This document shows positions 1-11,767 of a stretch of DNA of 64,000 nucleotides, one piece after another (position 1 is the first letter of the stretch; the number at the start of each line of letters is the position of its first letter). Under the pieces are notes generated by a model. It saw only the letters and a list, made by a program, of their open reading frames with translations. It did not search any database and was not told where the DNA came from. The position numbers were made by a program, and so were the translations under genes. This DNA comes from Magnolia sinica (lineage: Eukaryota > Streptophyta > Magnoliopsida > Magnoliales > Magnoliaceae), in the NCBI RefSeq assembly GCF_029962835.1, contig NC_080579.1:79501959-79565958 (forward strand). Direction: 5' to 3'.

Positions 1-799
1 TCAATTTCATGGTCACATGTGTTAATTGTTGGAATTAAATTGCTATATTACATACTTAATGTTTATCCTGCATATTTATTCATGCTTGTGGATTATTTGT
101 GGATTGCTTATGGAACTTGAATTGGTACACCAGTGGGAAACCCTCACCTATATGTGTACACCTATACTTGGGATGTAACCCGACTGGTTGCGATAGTAAT
201 GGACCTTCAGCTTAGTAGTTATTGAATGGTGGTTTAAATGAACCAGTGATGTGGGCCTACCATCCAGGGTTGTTGTGTCCAACGGTTTTCAAGGATGGTC
301 TTTTATCGCATGATTTTAATACTCGCCTCATGTGGCTTATTTTGATATTTGCCTTATGTGTCTTGCTTTGATATCGCCGTATGTGTCCTTGTCCTGGTAT
401 TTTTCCTATATGAGCTCGATGTTTTTATACCGTGCAACCATGCGATGGCAAGCCCCATATGTTGTAATATGATTGACCACTAGTTGACGGTTTTCTATTA
501 AACACCCTAAGGTGGTAGCCTCATAAGCCGGGAATGGTGGTAATGAGACACTATGCTCGAGCTGTCGGCTTATGCTGGGCTCTGAGCTCCCCGTAGTGAC
601 CTTAAGCTTACCTAAATTGGCTGATTGTAACTGGACTACGGTTTGACTAATCATGCATCCATGGCATGTTGGCGATGACGGGTGGCTAATCTGGATGCTG
701 TAGCACGTGCCCTTAGGATCTTCGGGGTATCGTTTCGCTAGCTCCCAGACCACCGACTATCAACCCCTGTCCGACTGGATGATTTTTTCAGGTCGATGA
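1..799 (-). mobile_element. Long LTR, family L2, distal segment (cut by window edge)
   Basis: Non-coding. Read on the minus strand this continues the LTR seen at 4846-5460 and aligns along its length with the plus-strand LTR at 58436-59800. Shared landmarks are the block around 515-610 (counterpart 59179-59275), the block near 430-500 (counterpart 59285-59345) and the AT-rich stretch 1-240 (counterpart about 59560-59800). It is split from 4846-5460 by the L3 solo LTR at 800-4845. The 5-bp duplication of that insertion occupies 795-799. The far end lies left of the window, so full length and the second target duplication cannot be seen. Confidence 0.8.
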
Positions 800-1767
800 T
801 GTAAGACCCGTGTCCTAATCCATACCATTTCATTAGCTTCCGCGGTCCTTCCGGTCAAATTCCGGCAACCTTCGCACCGTATTCGGTATTTGCGCACGAT
901 CTTAAGCCAGGTCCCGCACACCGACGTCGGCTCGATCCGAAACTTATGTCTTGGTGATCGCGTCGTCGCCGCGGTTCCAACGCCGTGACTTGCGCACCGA
1001 ACCGATACCCAGGTAAGAAGATGCCGATTAGCGTTTATTCCGAAGAAACACCGCGCGTTGCGGATTTCGAGGGAATCTCTACACAATTAGTCCCACTAAT
1101 TAAACATAAATGCAACCATACATCAAAGTACCTCACCCATTCCCTCTTTTTCCAAAAGTCCACCATCTTTCCACCTCACCATTCCTCTTTTCTCATTTTC
1201 AACCTCAACCATCTCTCTTCTCCACCAATTTCAAACTAAACCATACCCCTCATCACTTCTTTCTTACAACCATCACTCCACCCATCCCTCCACCCATTAT
1301 TTCTATCTCTCCCTCTCATTCTCTAGCAAATTTTCCAAATCCCATGAGAAATTTCACTCATCCAACACTCCCTCTCAACTTCAAGTGTGGCCCACCCTCT
1401 CATCTCCAATCTCAACCATTCATCCTTCATCAATCTCCATTAAAAGTGAAGGTAAGGAGCTAAGGAGTCCAAGGGAGCTAGGAGAAGGAAGATAAGGTGG
1501 GTGTTTTTCCATTAATTTAAATTTTAGGGCCCACTTGTTGGTGGGACCCATTTGGATGTATGTGATTTAATCAAGAGGGCCCATAGTGGCGGGGTTCCTC
1601 TATCTCACCGTGTATCTCTCTCTATCTCTCCTTCTTTCTTTCTTTGTAATGGTGTGGATCCCACCAATATGTGTTACATCTCCCCCGTCCATCTACACCA
1701 GACGGTGTGGTCCACTCTATTACAGGTGATGATCCACACCATCCACTATCTAGGTGGGTTAAATGCT

Positions 1768-1857
1768 TTATATATAAATATATATATGTTATATTTTATA
1801 TAATATATTATGTATTATATATATAATATAATATATATATATATATTATGTATATAG
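1768..1857. repeat. TA-rich low-complexity tract
   Basis: An imperfect run of TA and TATA inside the L3 solo LTR. Short apparent ORFs across it are artefacts of composition. Confidence 0.9.
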
Positions 1858-3046
1858 GTTGGTGGGCCACATCTATGTGGGACCCACCCCAATAATACAC
1901 TTATGTATGCCGTCCAGCGTCCCTGGACGCTGGACGTTGGCAAGTGGCATGGGTGTGTAAAAAAAAAAAAAAAGGGATAAAGGTAACCTTTGGGGGTGGA
2001 CCATTCACATAGGCCCCACCTTGATTCAAGTATTTGATCTAATCCGTCTATCCTCTTCCTTGGATTAATTTAGACGTTGAGCTAAATTTTGGAACCAATC
2101 CGGTTCTCAAGCGGGCCATGCCGTAAGAAACAGACGTATCACCATTTAAATCCACTTTGACCCGTCCATCCGCCAACAACTCATTGCATATTGGTCTCGT
2201 TTCGTCGATCTTGAGTCGTAGAATCCGGTGGCTGGGACGGATCGGACTGAAGTGGACCCTACCATAGAAAATCTGCAAAAAAACCGGATTTCAAAAAAAA
2301 AAAAAAAAAAGGAATAGAAGGGAGGCAGCAGCGCCATGCCGTCCGGCTGCTGACGGACGGACGAGCTGGGGCTCACGGCCCCAGCTGTGGGCCCCACTTT
2401 GATGTGTTTCGTTGATCCACACCGTGCATTTGAAGGGTCCCCATGTACCACCCGTTCACCCCAAAAATCAGCCATAAACGAAACTCAATCGGGCCATACC
2501 ATTAAAAATCATGTGAAGACATTCCTAAACATATAAAAACACTTGGTGGGGCCTACCTGAGTTTTGGATGTCGTTGAAACTTGGTCTGTACGGTCATTTA
2601 GATGGGACCCACATAATGGATGGGCTGGATTGTGAATCACATCTCGGTGGGCCCCAAAACAACAAAAAAAAAAAAAAAAAAATTAAAAGCAGCAGCAGCA
2701 GCGGCCACGAGGCAGGGACCCACGGCTCCATCCGTGGGCCCCACCATGATGTATATTTTATATCCACACCGTCCATTTGGTGGGCCACCATTTGACATGG
2801 ACCCCCCTCAAAAATCAGAGCATTCGGGCGGCCCACATCACAAGAAAAAGTGTGAATTGAACTCTACCATTGAAACCCTTTCTGGGTCCACAGAATTTTC
2901 AGATCAAGCTGAAAATTGTTGTTCCCCTCCTCCCTGGCCCGTGTGACCTTATGAATAAGTTGGATTTCAAATGAACATTTCAGTGGGCCTTACCCAAGGT
3001 CCAAGTGACCTTATGAATAGGTTGGATTTCAAATAAATATTATGGT

Positions 3047-3385
3047 GGGCCCTAGGCCCATGTGGTGGAGCCATATTGATGTATTTCTGGCCATTGGGGA
3101 GGCCCACCTTGATATATATATAAGGCCCATGAGGTTAGGCCCATTCGACGTATTGGTGGCCCGATGTCGAGGCCCACTCTGATATATATAAGGGCCATGT
3201 TACGAGACCCATTGTGATGTTTTCAAAGGCTCATGGAGTATGACCCATTGCAATGTACATAAGGCCCACTAATGCGGCCCACCTTGATTTATATAAGGCC
3301 CATAGGAGATGGCCCATTTAATGTATCTGAGAACTATGGGTCGAGGCCCAATGAGATGTATATTAGTCCATTGCAATGTGTGATT
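3047..3385 (+). repeat. Diverged tandem repeats built on ARGCCCAYNNTGATRTATATAAGGCCCA
   Basis: About eight degenerate units of roughly 40-45 bp alternate a GGCCCA box with a TGATGTATAT-like box, inside the L3 solo LTR. Unit boundaries are fuzzy. No coding potential. Confidence 0.75.
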
Positions 3386-4845
3386 TCCTATGGTTTGTGT
3401 AATGGTGCTTTATGGCGGGCTAAGCCTTGGGAACAATGTTGGTTTGACGTCCACATTGTAAGGACAATGTTGGTTAAATGTCCGCATTGTCATACTCCTT
3501 AAGGCCACTGATAGGTTCATATTTATACTCTGCAGGCCGTCTAGGCCCATTTCTGTGATACGCAGAGCCCATCCCTATATGCATGTTTAGTATAGATCCA
3601 TGGTTCATGATCATTCGCATCATATGTATGCCTGACGTGAGGAGTGACCGATCATAGCATATGCCTTTGGGCAGACTGTTTATGGGCTCCCTGATAGGCG
3701 GAGTTGCCCCATATAAGTGCATGGTACATACAGACTGTTGCATGACTGATAATGTGACTCATGCACTTGCATTTGTGTGATTATAGTTACTATGTGCCCT
3801 AGCGACATCAGGGCCATAGCCTCCACAGATACATCGTGGATGGCAGGATTGGAGACCGGAAATATTTGATTCTAGCATACGGGCACCATAGATGTCCCTG
3901 GGTGAAAATCCCTAAACCCGATGGTACCAGAGGATGACTCCAACGTCGAGACCGAGTGGATATACGAACGCATGAGGGCCGAATACCAGGAGGCCGCGTC
4001 TCCCACTGTGTCGTGGTCGGTTGGAAAGGAGTGTGGCCTTACTCGCCCGAGGGTAGGGGGCAATACTAGCCGAGTTTGACCAGCTCGTGAATGGGTCCGC
4101 TATCGACGTGTCGGATAGGTATTGACAGACTATTGGCCGGGCGGATAGTGAGGTTTCTTACGCTTACTTGGACTGTGCGGCTAGGAGAGCGACAGTGCCA
4201 TTTGGAGTGTATTGGACCCCGGTGATTATCCAGAATGAGAACTGTACTGATACATGTTGAGGATTGGCATGCTTGAGTTGCATCTTGCATCGCATGGCCG
4301 TGTTATGGCCGATAGCATTCATATCTTGCACCGCATAGCCTTGTACGGCTGATTGCATTCATGTGCTCATCACCATGAATCCGCATCACTCTGACCTTGC
4401 ATTTTGAGCACGTTTATATTGCGCACACACTTACACCACCCTCTAAGCTTTCCATAAGCTTATGCACGATTGATGCGTGCAGGTGACGTCAGGACGCAGT
4501 CGCAGCCATAGTCTCGTTGTAGTTGGAGCGTGCAGCCGAGCTTCTGGAGTTCTGTTTCTTTTGTTACATTGTATTTTATTTTCTTTCAGTCGTATTGTAC
4601 TTAAAAAGTTTTTGATCATAGTGGATTTTGTAGTGGTGTTCTTGTGCTTATTGATTGTGGGTTATGCTTTTGTTATGCTCATTATGAATCAGACTAATGA
4701 TTTGAAACACTCCTTGTAGTATCCCAGGATCGGAACCTGGTAAATGGGTGTCGGGATCCGAGAATGGGGTTCTACGGAGGCTGTCGGCACCGGATTCGGT
4801 GATCGGGAATTTTGTGAGCCCGGTTTCCGAGTTCGGGGCGTGACA

Positions 4846-5340
4846 GATGATTTGCATGGGTGACGAGCCCAAGTCCGGCTGGATGTACATCCCCAAGCCG
4901 ATGTGCATTCATGCATCCATGCATTTAAAAAGATTGCATCATGTATTGTTTTGATTGCCTTGTTATTTTATAACTATGCTTACCTAATGTGGCGGTGTGT
5001 AATCTTGAGGGGAAATCACACTGAGCTGGCCACTCATCCATCAAATATACAACCGTACAGGTAAAATAGGTGGCCCAGATGATGTATATGTTCAGATGTG
5101 ATGAGGAGCTGTGTAGGTGTCATGGATGCACGACTGTATTTCTAAGAGGAGCTGTGTGGTTATGCGGCTTACATTTATATGTTTTTTGTTATTTTTTATG
5201 TATGCAAATCTTGTAATCGTTAATGTTGAGACATTGGTTTGTATAAGTCATTATAGGCTGCTTGTATATTCGAATGATAATGAAATTTCCCTAATATTGA
5301 TTTGTTCACTCTACGCTCATCTGTTTACTCTGATATTTAA

Positions 5341-5373
<33 letters not shown>

Positions 5374-5460
5374 CTCGAATTTGACCATCCTTTAAGGTTA
5401 GCACTCAGGTTTTCGGGAAACGAGTCATGTACTCGGGTCCTGAAAACACGGGGCGTTACA
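4846..5460 (-). mobile_element. Long LTR, family L2, 5' segment
   Basis: On the minus strand it begins TGTAACGCCCCGTG at 5460 and matches the start of the plus-strand LTR at 58436, sharing the phrases near CAGGACC and GAGTGTTAACC. The candidate target duplication on this side is ACGAG (5461-5465); the partner is outside the window. Positions 4846-4850 are the GATGA duplication of the nested L3 LTR. A TA repeat at 5340-5372 is internal. Confidence 0.85.
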
Positions 5461-5465
5461 ACGAG

Positions 5466-6479
5466 TCTCCCCGTAATGTCTATTGAGCACTTAGACTCGC
5501 GAGCCAGGGACGGTGCTATTGGACACTGTGCCTGTGCTGTCAGCTTGTGTTGGGTTGACGACCTCCCCACAGTGACCGCGAGTAGGACATTTAAGTCCCA
5601 ATTGTTTTCGTCTGTGATTATATTTCTTTTTGGGATTGACGACCCCATACAGGGCTAAGGGTTGCGAGAGTCACATGACCACGGCCTCTGAGCCATGTGA
5701 TCGGGTTAGGGCAATAACTCCCCTAAGGGTATTTCGGTTTCCCCAACCTGCTGGCTGAATGAACTTAATTAACCAACCAAGCTAACATATTTCACGACAT
5801 TCCATTATTATTGTGGCGATTATGCAGTCGAGGTCGCAATTGAGGGAGCGTTGGTTCACGAATGTTAGATGTTGTCTCTTGAGGGAGTATTGGTGGTGAG
5901 GAGCATGCATCATATCATAACCATGCATTTGCATTAATAACAGTATCTAAGGTTCTATGCTGTTTGCTGTTCGTTAAATGTATTCTATGCATGATAATTT
6001 GTGTGACCTATTGCTAATGGTACTATTGAGTTAGCTACTTACTCCCACTCTGTGATGGTGTTTTAAAACACCAACCAGAATACATTATAGATGCAGGGTT
6101 GATGGAGTTGGACGCGCTGGAGGATGTTGGCGTGGACGACGAGGAAGAGCGGATGCACTCCCAGACTTCGACGGTTTCTTCTAGTTTATGGTTGGATGGT
6201 CGCGAGACATGGGTCAGGGCCCTAGTCATTTTGGGATACTTATATGGGTGGGTCTTGTTCCCGGATGGATTTTCTCGGTACTGTATTTTGGATATCTTAC
6301 CTGTTTAGTGGCCCGTATTTATATTTTATGATATTCTTATGCTTATGGTTTGCTAAACCTGTCATTGCTTATAAATAAACCCAAATGCATTGAAATCTGG
6401 AGCCCATTAGGGCATACGTGGCACCCGAAAATTCGAGAGCCGAGTTCCTACTCGGCCCCAGAAAATTCGGGGCATTACA
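5466..6479 (-). mobile_element. Long LTR, family L1, 5' segment
   Basis: On the minus strand it begins TGTAATGCCCCGAAT at 6479. It follows the complete LTR at 37921-41114: the start motif, the passage containing GCATCTATAA and GGTTGGTGTT (minus strand about 6093-6060; counterpart 38381-38415), and the shared module at 5487-5585. Insertion of L2 at 5460/5466 interrupts it. On its right it abuts gypsy B, where AAGCC (6480-6484) is the candidate duplication. Its far end is outside the window. Confidence 0.85.
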
Positions 6480-6485
6480 AAGCCC

Positions 6486-8112
6486 CTGATCAGATGACCG
6501 TCCAGTATGCTATAAGGCTCAGGTTTCGCTCCTCGAACAATGTGGCCGAATACGAAGCACCGCTAGCCAGGCTCAAGCTAGCAGTCACCATGGGGGTCAA
6601 AGCACTCGAGGTTTGATGTGATTCACAGCTCGTCGTTAACTAAATATCAACAGAGTACCAGGTGAAGGAAGTCCGTATGATTGGTTACTTAGCCGAAGCT
6701 CGGAAGCTGATCGACAAGTTCCAAAATTGCAAAATCAGTCAGATCCCAAAAGATGATAATTCATGAGCGGATGCCCTCGCGAAGCTAGCATCTGCGACAG
6801 ATGGGGATGTTCCAAAACTCATCCCGATAGAATTCATCGATGAGTCGAGCATTGATCGCATCAACCATGAGGTTGTCCAGCCTGTACAAGTAGCCCCAAG
6901 TTGGATGGATCCAATCAACGAGTATATCTAGGAAGGGAAGCTCCCCAAGGACAAGTTAAAAGCGCGACGACTGAGACTCAGATCAGCTCGGTATGTAATC
7001 CTCGGCGGCGTTCTATACAAGAAAGGTTTCTCTATACCTTACTTGAGGTGCCTTAAGCCTGATGAAGCTAACTACGTCCTGCGAGAGACTCATGAAGGCA
7101 TCTGCGGCAACCATTCCGGTAGCCGAGCCTTGCCTCACAAGATCATCCGACATGGGTACTTCTGGCAGACGTTGTAGGAGGATTCCAACAGTTTCGCCCG
7201 AATATGTGACAAATGTCAGAGATTCACAACCATCCCTAGGCAACTTGTCGAGGAACTGACTCCCATGTGTGGGCCATGGCCGTTCGTTCAATGGGGGATT
7301 GATATTGTTGGACCATTACCTCTGGACAGAGGTCAGACAAAGTATGCGATTGTGGCGATTGATTATTTCACTAAATGGGCAGAGGCTGAGCCCGTGGCCA
7401 GGATCACTGAGCAGAAGGTGACGGACTTCGTATGGAGAAATATAATCTGCAGATTCGGAATCCCACATACCATAGTATCTGACAATGAGAGACAATTTGA
7501 CAATGAAAGGTTCTGAGGAATGTGTCAAAGCCTCGGCATCCGGAATGCCTATTCATCACCTCGGCATCCTCAGTCAAATGGATAGGTTGAGGTAGTAAAT
7601 AAGATAACAAAGAATCACCTCAAGACCAGATCAGCTCTCCTTCGTATTATGGGCTTATAAGACCACAGCTCGGTCCTCAACTGGTGAGACTTCATTCTCT
7701 TTATCCTTCAGGGCTGAGGCAGTGGTCACGGTTGAAAGAGGACTCTCTACAACCTGAGTGTGATCATTTAATGAGGATTAAAATTTTGAGCACGTGACAA
7801 CACACCTCGACCTCCTTGAAAAAGCGAGAGATCTGGTTGCGCTCAGAACAACAACTCGATAATAACAGTGGCCCGGTTCTATAATTCTCGAGTCAAAGTA
7901 AGGCACTTCTAGCGTGGAGACCTCATCCTCCGCAAGACCTTCCATTCCAGAACACTACTGAGCCCAGCACGGGGGCTCTAGGGCTAACTTGGGAAGGTCC
8001 TTATGGAGTGACCAGGTCCGCTAAGCTAGGCTCCTACCGACTTTAAGATCTCGAGGGTCGACCACTATCACACCTGTGGAATGTCGAGCACCTGAAAGTC
8101 TACTACCCTTAG
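6486..8112 (+). pseudogene. Gypsy B pol fragment: RNase H C-terminal part and integrase
   Basis: The RNase H end shows AEYEAPLARLKLA and CDSQLVVN. Integrase follows: an N-terminal zinc finger (HEGICGNH ... CDKC, about 7090-7220), then catalytic-core Asp in GIDIVGPLP (about 7300), Asp in IVSDNERQF (about 7480) and Glu in VEVVNK (about 7590). A decayed GPY/F-type tail follows (EGPYGV near 7998) and the frame ends VYYP, stop at 8110-8112. These domains would process the RNA-DNA hybrid and insert cDNA into the host genome. It is dead: in-frame stops replace expected residues, for example after KALEV, after DFVWRN...NERF and in QSNG-stop-VEV, and the frame decays after 7620. Upstream RT is outside the window. 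Confidence 0.88.
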
Positions 8113-8548
8113 AACAAATTGTAAAGGTCGGCACTTGTTTGCGATGAATCTACTTTTTAATAAAAAAGAATTCCTCGACGTGTCTCGATGTGGTAATGTC
8201 CGATCCTACGTGCCTAACACTCCTCAACTCTACACAGGGTCTCCCATGGGAGAAAAAGCCCGTTTAATGAAGCAACCCTTAAAAAATGGCTCGGCTTATT
8301 AAAAACAATGCGACCTATAGAGGACCTTCTCTCAAGTGCAAAAAGGCAACCCTCTGACGACCTGACCCTTAAAGAAGAGGTTGGCTCGTCAACTCTGATC
8401 AACAATAATTCAAACAACCATTACGACAGTCAATTATCAAAATGAAGACATTAAAATAATCTAAGTATTCAAAAATATTCTCTAAAAAGGTGGCATCAAA
8501 TTGCCACAATATTCTATTACAAAAAAAGATAACATAACAAGGGGTGAA
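8113..8548. other. Spacer between pol and antisense ORF in gypsy B
   Basis: Non-coding. It contains AATAAAAAAG-like A-rich DNA after the pol stop and a passage (8340-8395) with GACCTGACCCTTAAAGAAG and GGCTCGTCA that also occurs in the equivalent spacer of element A (36010-36130). The two convergent genes probably end here. Confidence 0.6.
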
Positions 8549-9535
8549 TCAATCAGCCCGAGGAGGAGGTAGGTTAACAGCAGGGGGTTGGTCGGCATGA
8601 GGAACTTGCTCGGTAAGTCCCTCCCCAGCCTCCTCAATAGCAAGAGCGTCGAGGTTGATGTCGGGGTAAAGGTCCTTGACGTTCCCTAGACAGGCGTCAT
8701 AACCACAATGATAGATGTTCTAAGCCTTGACAATTCTTTCTGTCAAGGACTTGAACTCTTCAACAGTGGCGGCAACCATAGACGCAGTCAAGGCGTCAAA
8801 CTCAGCTTGATGTGCAGCCAGAACCTTTTCAACGGCCACTTGAACAACTTTCTCCACCTTGGCGGCAATCTTTAATTTCTTTAGATCAGCCGCTAATCTG
8901 GAGGCGTCGTCCTCGACAGAGCCAAGACGGGCCTTCACCCTTACCAGCTCGGCTTTGGCAGTGTCCAAGTAGGATTTAGTCCCGCTAAGCTCCTCCATCA
9001 CCAACCTCTCCTTCACCCATGACTCCGCCAGCTGGCCCTTCAGAGCTTCTCGCTCCTTGTCCGCTGCCTTTAAAAGTGCCTCAGCCTCGGCCTTCCCCTT
9101 TCGGAAGGCTTCATTCTCTTCCTCCTTCGCACTCAGCTCCTTCAACTTTTTAGTTGATAGGAATATGGGGACCTCCTAAATAATGGATAGAATAAGAGAT
9201 AGCTCGGACTCAAAAGAAATAGCTCGGAATCAAAGGAAGCAGATCAGATAAAGAAGGAAATTTACCTTATAATAGACTGAAGCTATGTCAATCAGGAAGG
9301 CCTCATGATGGCGGGCGAGAAGGTTGGTGATCTCCTCCTATGGGACGTTCTTCGCCGCCCAACCAACCAGGCGGGACATATAATGGCCGGGCGTGAGCTC
9401 CCCAGCTTCCAGAGGAGAAGGTACAGATCCAGTGGCCTCACATATGCCATTGATTACCGAGACCTGAGGCTCGGCCACCGGTGCATCAACACCCCTGACC
9501 GGCGAACCGGCCTTGCCGAGCAAGTAATCAACGTA
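8549..9535 (-). pseudogene. Antisense ORF (aORF) of gypsy B, coiled-coil C-terminal part, candidate intron
   Basis: This gene runs opposite to pol. The minus-strand reading passes GWAAKNVP, an in-frame TAG (about 9335), EEITNLLARHH and ...SVYYK, then a GT-AG candidate intron (9176-9265) that rejoins in phase to EVPIF. A Glu/Lys/Ala-rich heptad-like segment follows (9145-8720), predicted coiled coil. The end carries YDACLGNVKDLYPDINLDAL and stop TGA at 8549-8551. The YDACL...DLNAL ending is shared with the aORF of element A (FDACLVKVQKLHP). Extra antisense ORFs between pol and 3' LTR are established for Tat-type plant gypsy elements. Function is unknown; the coiled coil suggests a multimeric protein. 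The N-terminal half is missing. Confidence 0.72.
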
Positions 9536-9910
9536 GGGCCCACCAGCACACACACACACACACATATATATACATATATAATATAATAATATATATTAAA
9601 AAGTAGAGGTGGGTCCCACGTAGGGCCCACCAATACATATATATATAATATAAAATATATATATATATATATATATATAATAATAATATATTTTAAAAAG
9701 GTAACGTCTAGGCCATGGACGGCCTGGACAATACATACATCAAGGTGTTGCCCCACACGTGGGGGTGGGTCCCACCATCCCTGGATGGCACACGCATGAG
9801 GTGTGGCCCGACTCAATGGGTGGACGGTTTGGATAACGTGTGGCCCATCGAAATGGATGGGCAACGTGAGTAGGTCCCATGGACCCCACCGCCAGTCCAC
9901 ACCTCTGTTA

Positions 9911-10000
9911 GCCTTCGTACAAGGCAATCAATGCCAAGACCTTACTGTTGAAAGGAGGTATCTTTCGCCCAGCCTACCACTGGAGCCATGGACCTGGGTG
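9911..10000 (-). repeat. tRNA-like (SINE-like) sequence, copy 1
   Basis: On the minus strand it reads CCATGGCTCCAGTGGTAGGC, a degenerate box A, with GGTCTTGGCATTGATTGCC about 45 bases on. It is the most diverged of five related copies (10208, 10990, 11768, 55452). No terminal poly-A or target duplication is evident. Confidence 0.45.
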
Positions 10001-10207
10001 TGTTAGGGAGGGCCCCACACAGACATGGGTCCCACCGTCCAGGTTGGTGGACGGCCTGGATAAAGCACATACACCATGTGTGGCCCATCTAAAAGGGTGG
10101 ACGGCATGGATGGGTCTCATGGACCCGACCGTCAGCACACACCCACTGTTAGTGTACAGCCACTATCAGTCCACACTCCACGTCAGTACACATACTCCAT
10201 GTTAGCC

Positions 10208-10298
10208 ACCACTACAGGGATCGATACCAAGACCTCTAATGTTGAAACGAGGCATCTTTCACTCAGTCTGCCACCTGAGCTATGGAGCTGGGTGGGCC
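10208..10298 (-). repeat. tRNA-like (SINE-like) sequence, copy 2
   Basis: On the minus strand CTCCATAGCTCAGGTGGCAG gives a clear box A (TAGCTCAGGTGG). GGTATCGATCC lies about 50 bases downstream where box B would be, with one extra base relative to GGTTCGANNCC. Length matches a tRNA (about 73 nt core). Located in the first tandem unit. Confidence 0.55.
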
Positions 10299-10989
10299 CA
10301 CGTTGGGTCACACTTCATTGGCAGCCACCCCCACTATTAGCCACCTCAAGGTGGACCCCCCTATGGACGGTTGGGATGACATATAAACATCATGGTGTGT
10401 CCCACGTAGATGGGGTCCACCGGTAGATGTCATGGATGATATACACACATTAGGTGGGCCATAATCATAGAGAGAGAGAGAGAGGCATCGGCGATGTCGG
10501 AAGTGATGGAGGGGCCCCGCCACTATGGTCCCCTTTTTGGTACAAAATATACATCAAGGTGGGTCCCAATAGATATGGACCCTTAAATCACAAAACAAAT
10601 ACATGATACAAAGGGAAAATGTGGGTCCAAGATCACCCACCGTCCACTTCTTCTTGCTCCCTAGGCTTCCTTTGCTCCTTAGCTTCGATCCTAATGGAGG
10701 AGATGGAGTTTGGATGGTTGAGATGGGAGATGAGAGGGTAGGAAGTGGGCCATACACAAAGCTCTCATGAAGGTTGGAAAATGCTTGGACGTGTGAAGTT
10801 TTTTTTTTTTGGGTCCCACCGTCCAGGTTGGTGGACGGTCTAGATAAAGCACATACACCATATGTGGCCCATCTAAAAGGGTGGACGGCGTGGATGGGTC
10901 TCATGGACCCCATCGTCAGCACACGCCCACTGTTAGTGTACAGCCACTGTCAGTCCACACTCCACGTCAGTACACATACTCCATGTTAG

Positions 10990-11080
10990 CCACCACTACA
11001 GGGATCGATACCAAGACCTCCAATGTTGAAACAAGGCATCTTTCACTCGGTCTGCCACCTGAGCTATGGAGCTGGGTGGG
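10990..11080 (-). repeat. tRNA-like (SINE-like) sequence, copy 3
   Basis: Same structure as the block at 10208: box A TAGCTCAGGTGG and GGTATCGATCC, in the second tandem unit. It was copied with the unit rather than inserted independently. Confidence 0.55.
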
Positions 11081-11767
11081 CCCAAGTTGGGTCACACTTC
11101 ACTGGCAGCCACCCCCACTGTTAGCCACCTCAAGGTGGGCCTCCCTATGGACGGTCGGGATGGCATATAAACATTATGGTGTGTCCCACGTAGATGGGGT
11201 CCACCGGTAGATGTCATGGATGATATACACACATTAGGTGGGCCATAATTATAGAGCGAGAGAGAGGCATCGGCGATGTCGGAGGTGATGGAGGGGCCCC
11301 GCCACTATGGGCCCCTCTTTGGTACAAAATATACATCAAGGTGGGTCCCAATAGATATGGACCCTTAAATCACAAAACAAATACATGATACAAAGGAAAA
11401 ATGTGGGTCCAAGATCACCCACCGTCCACTTCTTCTTGCTCCCTAGGCTTCCTTTGCTCCTTAGCTTCGATCCTAATGGAGGAGATGGAGTTTGGATGGT
11501 TGAGATGGGAGATGAGAGGGTAGGAAGTGGGCCATACAAAAAGCTCTCATGAAGGTTGGAAAATGCTTGGACGTGTGAAGTTTTTTTTGGGTCCCACCAT
11601 CCAGGTTGGTGGACGGTCTGGATAAAGCACATACACCATATGTGGCCCATCTAAAAGGGTGGACGGCGTGGATGGGTCTCATGGACCCCATCGTCAGCAC
11701 ACGTCCACTGTTAGTGTACAGCCACTGTCAGTCCACACTCCACGTCAGTACACATACTCCATGTTAG

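Larger units (their letters stand above)
800..4845 (+). mobile_element. Solo LTR, family L3, 4.05 kb, with 5-bp target duplication
   Basis: Begins TGTAAGACCCG and ends GGGGCGTGACA, so it has TG...CA ends with an inverted-repeat tendency (TGTMA / TGACA). It is flanked by the direct repeat GATGA at 795-799 and 4846-4850, and the flanks join to rebuild an uninterrupted L2 LTR. No gag or pol lies inside, so it is a solo LTR left by LTR-LTR recombination. Plus orientation is taken from the start motif, which recurs reverse-complemented at 12911. Termini resemble plant chromovirus (Tekay/Del-like) LTRs; lineage is inference. The interior holds CT-rich DNA (1140-1440), an AT repeat, GGGCCCACC-rich DNA (2360-2960) and a diverged tandem array (3047-3385). 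A second, rearranged copy is at about 9536-12911. Confidence 0.88.
6480..9535 (+). mobile_element. Gypsy copy B, internal fragment (RNase H to antisense ORF)
   Basis: A Ty3/gypsy fragment entering in the RNase H domain where the L1 LTR inserted and ending inside the antisense ORF at about 9535, where L3 sequence starts. By eye 6486-6960 is nearly identical to 63388-63860 of element C, so B and C are one family; A (29456-48208) is a relative with the same gene order. No LTR of its own is visible. Retained parts in order are the RNase H end, integrase, a 0.4-kb spacer and the reverse-strand coiled-coil ORF. Tat lineage is inferred from that gene order. Confidence 0.88.

Noticed and set aside
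4164..4358. Small ORFs on both strands between 3870 and 4900
   Set aside because: Inside the L3 solo LTR, no domain, no conservation visible with the second L3 copy.
10208..10298. A functional tRNA gene
   Set aside because: Box A is good but the box B region has an extra base, the acceptor stem does not pair convincingly and copies drift; SINE-like or tRNA-derived is safer.
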